From: Bradyrhizobium sp. WSM1743
GTDB taxonomy: Bacteria > Pseudomonadota > Alphaproteobacteria > Rhizobiales > Xanthobacteraceae
DNA: 64,000 bases
Reading direction: 5' to 3'
Assembly (NCBI RefSeq): GCF_000473065.1
Contig: NZ_AXAZ01000009.1
Location: 1 to 64,000, forward strand
A program made the position numbers and the translations under genes. Within the stretch, counting starts at the first letter, position 1. Every line of letters starts with the position of its first letter. Of the stretch, positions 59,138 to 64,000 are shown one piece after another. Under the pieces are notes generated by a model, which ran no database searches, was not told where the DNA came from, and saw nothing but the letters and a program-made list of their open reading frames with translations.

Positions 59138-59200
59138 CTTACGGTGACAGTGCACATCGGTAGGACGGAGCGAGTGAATTTAGTGCACTGTCACCGTAAG
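59138..59200. repeat. Perfect 18-bp inverted repeat
   Basis: CTTACGGTGACAGTGCAC (59138-59155) is exactly complementary to GTGCACTGTCACCGTAAG (59183-59200), with a 27-base loop. It lies in the gene-free stretch 59006-59356, at the edge of the MltR-like/ImmA-like block. It may be a miniature transposable element or a transcription terminator. Confidence 0.7.
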
Positions 59201-59356
59201 GAAAGCGGTCCCCTTCCTCGAATGCGCAGCGGGGCGGTGCGGAGGCTGTCGCCATGCAGGAACTCATTCGACAGCGTCGCCGAGGAGCGTGGCTCGTAAG
59301 CAGCAGGTGGCGCATCAATAGCTTCCCCATCTCGCGGGCTGCACTCTCCCTACCGG

Positions 59357-59936
59357 CTATTGGTCGCCCATGTGTTCCTGCCAGATTTTCTCAATTTCGT
59401 CTGCCGATCCGGGAAGAGTCATCTTGAGCAGTTCGATATAAATTCGCGGATGGGTTTCCCCTAATCCCTTTAGCTTTATGTCGGCGGTAGAGACGGCATA
59501 CATGAGCATCATGATAGTGCCGATAGTGTTGGTGAAGCGAAGGCGCCTGGATGTGGAAGTTTGCGTTTCCGGGCCTAGCTTATCGACCAGCGGACCGATT
59601 GTCTCATCGTCAAACGTAAGCGACTCGATTCGATGCGCAAACTTGTTCCGAATTTCCCTGATCTGATGGAGAACCTTATGGTGGCTCTCGTTGCACAAGC
59701 CCAAGGCGAAGAATAAGTCTATCTTATTGCGTAAGCTACCAGCCGGCCCATCAACCTTGAATATGGCATCGTACTTCTCCCGGTTTAGATCGACCATGCG
59801 CTTTTGAAGAGTGATCTCCAGTATCTCCCTCAAGAACGGCCGCAGATACTATGGCAGCGCCTCGGTCGCTTTGATCGTTTATCTCCCGAAGTACGGCCTC
59901 AATCTGTTCTGGAGTATGGTCTTTCTTACGTGCCAT
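59357..59936 (-). pseudogene. MltR-like protein, frameshifted
   Basis: ATG 59936 opens MARKKDHTPEQIEAVLREIN, DQSDRGAAIVSAAVL, and the product continues in another frame as REILEITLQKRMVDLNREKY, GPAGSLRNKIDLFFALGLCN, and HKVLHQIREIRNKFAHRIES. Together these match the MltR (mannitol-repressor-like) fold: SDRG, GSL-KI-LAYALGL and IR-IRN-FAH. The break is one surplus base at 59831 (CTT-G-AGG). A correction would give about 192 residues. The MltR fold is a helical regulator of unclear mechanism. The gene precedes nothing recognisable and lies in a less GC-rich block. Confidence 0.7.
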
Positions 59937-60071
59937 GGCGGTTCTATTCGAGGATCAGGCGGTTTCCTGCAACGGGGGCCGTACGGCCTTTGCATGGCGG
60001 GTCTTGGATATTGCCGGGCGCGAGAGTGCGATCGAAATCGTAGGCAATGGCCCTTGGATCCTGTCTAGGTG

Positions 60072-60896
60072 CTAACCAGCTTGATCGCCGTCTTGATATC
60101 GATCGTAAACTCGATCGCAAGCTCGGCACATGTACCTTGAACCATTGACGGGAAAAAGTTGCTTTTGACTGCACGCCAAGCAAGGGTCGTCAAGAAACGA
60201 GATCGTCCGGGTGGGGGAGTCTTTATCTGCCACAATCGCCTTGAATTCGTCGGCCATTCGACGAACTCTTTCCGCTGAGAGAGGTCTCTCGATTTCTTCC
60301 AACAGTTGCTCGAAATAGATCCGAGCAGCTTCAAGACTCAATCCAAATCGGATGGCGACTTCGTCTGCTGTCGCTAGATTGCGTGCAGTATCGTCGTTGA
60401 TTAGGAAGGCCGCAGCGAACACCATTGCCTGATGCTCCGCCGATTGAAAGCTCGGAATCCAATTGTACCTTGTGTTGCCCTGACGCCGGCGAGGCATCGA
60501 AGCGCCCTGTAGCAAGTGTTTAGGATGCAGCGTGGCGTGTCCCAGTTCGTGCGCATAGGTAAATCGCGGGTATCCATGGCCAAGCAATGCGTCGTGGCGG
60601 AGGCCCCGCCTAACGCGGGTTAGAACATGAACTCCGTCAAAGGTAGTGAGACCAGAGTCGTCTGGAAGTTCAGAGTCTGAAACAACCTCGAGACGGAATG
60701 GCTTGGGGCCGAGCACCGTCCATATCTGATCAATCTTCTCTAAGGCCAAGACGTCGATGAAATCGGCGTCAGAAAGATTCAAGTAGGCTCGAGACCGTTT
60801 CGCCAGTGCCCGAACCTGTGCATTGCTGAGACCATCAACCTTGTAGTCATCCGACATTGTGATGTTCCGCTGTTTCGATCCTAGTTCATCCCCCAT
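60072..60896 (-). CDS. ImmA/IrrE-family metallopeptidase
   Basis: The protein is about 274 residues from ATG 60896; ATG 60857 is an alternative and neither has a strong ribosome site. The zinc peptidase motif HELGH lies in RFTYAHELGHATLH, with the third-ligand region SAEHQAMVFAAAFLINDD. The C-terminus carries a putative zinc ribbon (DDPCLACSQKQLF, RYMCRACDR). Family members such as ImmA cleave phage or stress repressors. The usual XRE partner is missing; the neighbour is an MltR-like pseudogene. The GC content looks lower than in adjacent genes, suggesting acquisition. Confidence 0.75.
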   Translation of the reverse strand: MGDELGSKQRNITMSDDYKVDGLSNAQVRALAKRSRAYLNLSDADFIDVLALEKIDQIWTVLGPKPFRLEVVSDSELPDDSGLTTFDGVHVLTRVRRGLRHDALLGHGYPRFTYAHELGHATLHPKHLLQGASMPRRRQGNTRYNWIPSFQSAEHQAMVFAAAFLINDDTARNLATADEVAIRFGLSLEAARIYFEQLLEEIERPLSAERVRRMADEFKAIVADKDSPTRTISFLDDPCLACSQKQLFPVNGSRYMCRACDRVYDRYQDGDQAG

Positions 60897-60923
60897 CAGC
60901 ATCGCTTCTTTGAGCGCATAGAA

Positions 60924-60953
60924 AAATGCCCGGGCGAGCCCGGGCATTTCATT
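60924..60953 (-). terminator. Terminator of nrdJ
   Basis: AAATGCCCGGGC (60924-60935) and GCCCGGGCATTT (60938-60949) form a very strong hairpin. In the nrdJ direction it is followed by TTCT. It lies just after the nrdJ stop and just upstream of the metallopeptidase start, and may work in both directions. Confidence 0.75.
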
Positions 60954-60955
60954 TC

Positions 60956-63900
60956 TTATGAGCAGCCAGTGGTCGACCCACACGTATCGCACTTCATGCA
61001 CGTCCCATTTCGCACCAGCGTGAAGTTGCCGCACTCCGAGCACATCTCGCCCTCGTAGCCCTTGGCCTTCGCCTCTGCGCGGCGCTCGGCCTTGCTGGGG
61101 GCGGCGGTCGCGGCGGTGCCGGCCTTGCTCCACTGGAGCTGCTCGAGCTTCTCCGTCGGAGAGAGATCGTGCTGGACCTCCTGCTTCAGGGCCACGGCGC
61201 CTTCGAGTGCATCGCCGACACGGGCGCTCGTGCTATGCGCCGCCATCGCCGTGACCTTGCTGCCGCCGGAAGGCGCGCTGTCGTTGCCTTGCGAGACCGC
61301 GGTCGAGCCGCCGCGCATCACTACGAGGTTGTCGGTCCGCGAGCGGGTGAGGCCGCGCGAGACCAGTTTTGTGGCGTGGTGGCCGCCGTCCTCGTCCGGC
61401 TCCTTGCCTTCCTCGACGCCCTTGCCGAGCGCGTCAAAGCCCGTCTCGTTGGGATCGACGTGGGCGAGATCGAAGCGCGAGAGATAGCTCACCGCGAGCT
61501 CGCGGAAGACATAGTCGAGGATCGAGGTCGCGTACTTGATGCTGTCGTTGCCCTGCACGGGGCCCGCCGGCTCGAAGCGGGTGAAGGTGAAGGCGTCGAC
61601 ATATTCGTCCAGCGGCACGCCGTATTGCAGGCCCAGCGACACCGCGATGGCGAAGTTGTTGATGAAGGAGCGGAGCGCCGCGCCTTCCTTGTGCATGTCG
61701 ATGAAGATCTCGCCGAGACGGCCGTCGTCATACTCGCCGGTGCGCAGGTACACCTTGTGGCCGCCGACGACCGCTTTCTGGGTGTAACCCTTACGGCGGT
61801 CAGGCATCTTCTCGCGCTCGCGCATCACGATGATGCGCTCGACCAGCTTTTCGACGATCTTCTCCGAGACCTGGGTCGCGCGCGCGGCCATCGGCTTCTC
61901 GTAGAGCTGCTCGACCGCATCGTCCTCGTCCTCGTCGTCGCTGATGAGCTGCGAGTTGAGCGGCTGGCTGAGCTTGGAGCCGTCGCGATAGAGCGCGTTG
62001 GCCTTGAGCGCCAGCTTCCACGACAGCATGTAGGCGGACTTGCAGTCCTCCACCGTGGCGTCGTTCGGCATGTTGATGGTCTTGGAGATCGCGCCCGAGA
62101 TGAAGGGCTGCGCCGCTGCCATCATGCGGATGTGGCTCTCGACCGACAGGTAGCGTTTTCCAATTTTGCCGCAGGGGTTGGCGCAATCGAACACGGGGTA
62201 ATGTTCCGCCTTCAGATGCGGGGCCCCCTCGACCGTCATTGCGCCGCAGATGTGGACGTTGGCGGCTTCGATCTCACGCTTGGTGAAACCGACGGCCTGG
62301 AGCAAGTCGAAGCCGGGGGCTGCGATCGCCTCGGCGCCAATGCCAAGCTGGTCGCGAATAAAATCCTCGCCAAACGTCCACTTGGTGAAGGCGAACTTGA
62401 TGTCGAAGGCGGTCGGCAGGGCCTTTTCGACCTTGGCGATCGCCTCATCAGTGAAGCCCTTGGCCTTCAGCGTGGTGACGTTGATGCCGGGGGCGTTGGC
62501 CAGCGAGCCGTGGCCGACGGCGTAGGCCTCGATCTCCGCGATCTCGCTCTCGCGATAGCCGAGCGCGCGCAGCGCTGCGGGGACCGCGCGGTTGATGATC
62601 TTGAAGTAGCCGCCGCCGGCGAGCTTCTTGAACTTGACCAGCGCGAAGTCCGGTTCGATGCCGGTGGTGTCGCAGTCCATGACGAGACCGATCGTGCCGG
62701 TCGGCGCGATCACCGTGGTCTGGGCGTTGCGATAGCCGTGCTTCTCGCCGAGCTCGAGCGCCGCATCCCAGGCCGCCTGGGCATGGCTGACGAGGTCGGC
62801 TTGCGGGCAGGAGACGAGGTCGAGCGGCACCGGGTTGACGCTGAGCGCCTCATAGCCGGACGCCTCGCCGTGCGCGGCGCGGCGATGGTTGCGGATCACG
62901 CGCAGCATGTGCGCCGCGTTCTTCTTGTAGCCGGGGAAGGTGCCGAGCTCGGCGGCGATCTCGGCCGAGGTCTTGTAGGTGATGCCGGTCATGACCGCAG
63001 TCAGCGCGCCGCAGAGCGCACGGCCTTCCTTGCTGTCATAGGGCAGGCCCATGGTCATCAGGAGGCCGCCGATATTGGCGTAGCCGAGGCCGAGCGTGCG
63101 GAACTCGTAGGAGAGCTCGGCGATCGCCTTCGACGGGAACTGCGCCATCATCACGGAGATTTCGAGCACGATGGTCCAGAGCCGGCAGAGGTGCTCGTAA
63201 CCCTCGACGTCGAAGCGCTTGGTCGTGGTGTTGTAGAACGTCAGCAAATTGGCGGAGGCGAGATTGCATGCCGTGTCGTCCAGGAACATGTATTCCGAGC
63301 ACGGATTGGACGCGCGGATGTCGCCGGACGCCTTGCAGGTGTGCCAGTCGTTCATCGTGGTGTTGAAGTGCAGGCCCGGATCGGCCGAGGCCCAGGCGGC
63401 GTAGCCGATCTTCTCCCAGAGGTCGCGCGCCTTCAGCGTCTTCGTCACCTTCTTGGAGGTGCGAGCCGTCAGATTCCAGTCGCCGTCGGTCTCGACCGCG
63501 CGCAGGAAGTCGTCCTTGAGCGAGACCGAGTTGTTGGAGTTCTGGCCCGAGACGGTGAGGTAGGCTTCGCTATCCCAGTCGGTGTCGTAGGTGTCGAACT
63601 GGAGGTCCTTGTAGCCTTGCTTGGCAAACTGGATGACGCGCTTGATGTAATTGTCAGGCACCAGGCTGCGGCGGGCGAGCTTGATCTCGCGGCGGAGCGC
63701 AGGATTCTTCTCGGGGTCGAAGCAATCGTCGCCCGAGCCTTCGCAGTTCACGCAGGCCTTCAGCACCGCCTTCAAGTGCTTCTGGTTGATCTTCGAGCCA
63801 GTGACGAGGGCGGCGACCTTCTGCTCCTCCTTCACCTTCCAGTCGATATAGGTCTCGATGTCGGGGTGATCGACGTCGACGACGACCATCTTGGCGGCTC

Positions 63901-64000
63901 TGCGCGTCGTGCCGCCGCTCTTGATCGCGCCGGCGGCGCGGTCGCCGATCTTGAGGAAGCTCATCAGGCCGCTCGAGCGGCCGCCGCCGGAGAGCTTCTC
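60956..64000 (-). CDS. nrdJ: Adenosylcobalamin-dependent (class II) ribonucleotide reductase, 5' end outside the window
   Basis: At least 1014 residues are visible and the frame remains open at the right edge, so the N-terminus is missing. It reduces ribonucleotides for DNA synthesis using a B12 radical, without oxygen. The active-site signature [20 protein letters not shown] is present, as is [20 protein letters not shown] with [29 protein letters not shown] marks a conserved barrel strand. The C-terminal zinc finger is [20 protein letters not shown] then TCGSTTGC. The ATG at 63964 is internal, not the start. Any cobalamin riboswitch would lie beyond the window. Confidence 0.95.
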   Translation of the reverse strand, partial: EKLSGGGRSSGLMSFLKIGDRAAGAIKSGGTTRRAAKMVVVDVDHPDIETYIDWKVKEEQKVAALVTGSKINQKHLKAVLKACVNCEGSGDDCFDPEKNPALRREIKLARRSLVPDNYIKRVIQFAKQGYKDLQFDTYDTDWDSEAYLTVSGQNSNNSVSLKDDFLRAVETDGDWNLTARTSKKVTKTLKARDLWEKIGYAAWASADPGLHFNTTMNDWHTCKASGDIRASNPCSEYMFLDDTACNLASANLLTFYNTTTKRFDVEGYEHLCRLWTIVLEISVMMAQFPSKAIAELSYEFRTLGLGYANIGGLLMTMGLPYDSKEGRALCGALTAVMTGITYKTSAEIAAELGTFPGYKKNAAHMLRVIRNHRRAAHGEASGYEALSVNPVPLDLVSCPQADLVSHAQAAWDAALELGEKHGYRNAQTTVIAPTGTIGLVMDCDTTGIEPDFALVKFKKLAGGGYFKIINRAVPAALRALGYRESEIAEIEAYAVGHGSLANAPGINVTTLKAKGFTDEAIAKVEKALPTAFDIKFAFTKWTFGEDFIRDQLGIGAEAIAAPGFDLLQAVGFTKREIEAANVHICGAMTVEGAPHLKAEHYPVFDCANPCGKIGKRYLSVESHIRMMAAAQPFISGAISKTINMPNDATVEDCKSAYMLSWKLALKANALYRDGSKLSQPLNSQLISDDEDEDDAVEQLYEKPMAARATQVSEKIVEKLVERIIVMREREKMPDRRKGYTQKAVVGGHKVYLRTGEYDDGRLGEIFIDMHKEGAALRSFINNFAIAVSLGLQYGVPLDEYVDAFTFTRFEPAGPVQGNDSIKYATSILDYVFRELAVSYLSRFDLAHVDPNETGFDALGKGVEEGKEPDEDGGHHATKLVSRGLTRSRTDNLVVMRGGSTAVSQGNDSAPSGGSKVTAMAAHSTSARVGDALEGAVALKQEVQHDLSPTEKLEQLQWSKAGTAATAAPSKAERRAEAKAKGYEGEMCSECGNFTLVRNGTCMKCDTCGSTTGCS

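Noticed and set aside
59825..59840. Programmed +1 frameshift in the MltR-like gene
   Set aside because: CTT-G-AGG has the slippery CTT codon, but there is no in-frame stop or stimulatory element as in prfB. A simple insertion or base error is likelier.

Overview
The window looks like chromosomal DNA of a soil alpha-proteobacterium close to Bradyrhizobium (Nitrobacteraceae). The evidence is high G+C with strong GC-rich codon bias, the DUF3551, DUF982, DUF2336, DUF2778, DUF6894 and phasin families, a minCDE operon, a B12-dependent ribonucleotide reductase, and several families of palindromic intergenic repeats of the kind common in that group. The assignment is inference from gene content; no rRNA or tRNA gene was found to test it.

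Layout. 1-2.7 kb: an IS1111-type IS110-family element with 13-bp subterminal inverted repeats and a non-coding right end, followed by gene remnants and a frameshifted glycine-rich gene downstream of a consensus FNR/FixK box. 2.8-11 kb: two paralogous 525-codon winged-helix/TPR regulators flank a DUF1127 fusion protein, a frameshifted LysR gene divergent from an isochorismatase-family hydrolase, and a Bug-type receptor/O-methyltransferase pair. 11-16.5 kb: an ABC-F ATPase, a REP-associated transposase (RAYT) flanked by its palindromes, a PsiF-like protein, a cupin, an esterase, and remnants of a metallo-beta-lactamase-fold gene and a nitroreductase. 16.4-19.1 kb: a compact DUF2336-PilZ-HD-GYP operon for cyclic-di-GMP signalling. 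19-27 kb: an AraC regulator, flavin reductase, chemotaxis receptor, DUF1810, a Tlde1-like transpeptidase, SUKH, and a TRAP binding protein.

27-33.5 kb: a coherent transport/metabolism cluster of ABC ATPase, DapA-like lyase, GNAT, NAD epimerase and permease, with a divergent binding protein and a TetR regulator that has matching operator-like sites on both sides of its gene. 33.7-35.6 kb: minCDE. 36-47 kb: small secreted proteins, an SDR, a lipoprotein L,D-transpeptidase, a MarR/aromatic hydroxylase divergon, an SH3 protein with an internal amber codon, a CxxCH protein, an SMR pump and a TetR/O-methyltransferase divergon. 48-59 kb: pyridoxal kinase, an M15-like peptidase, Flp pilin, a PilZ-XRE fusion, an acyl desaturase, a phasin and a ParB-like protein. 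59-64 kb: a frameshifted MltR-like gene, an ImmA/IrrE-type metallopeptidase and the 3' part of nrdJ, which runs off the right edge.

Themes. Cyclic-di-GMP signalling recurs (HD-GYP, two PilZ proteins, DUF2336). Four divergent regulator/target pairs are visible, three with palindromic or repeated candidate operators. Mobile or selfish sequences are prominent (IS1111, RAYT with dispersed REP pairs, other repeat families), and an unusual number of genes are broken by single frameshifts or amber codons, which could be real decay or base-call errors. No CRISPR array, prophage or known defence island was found.
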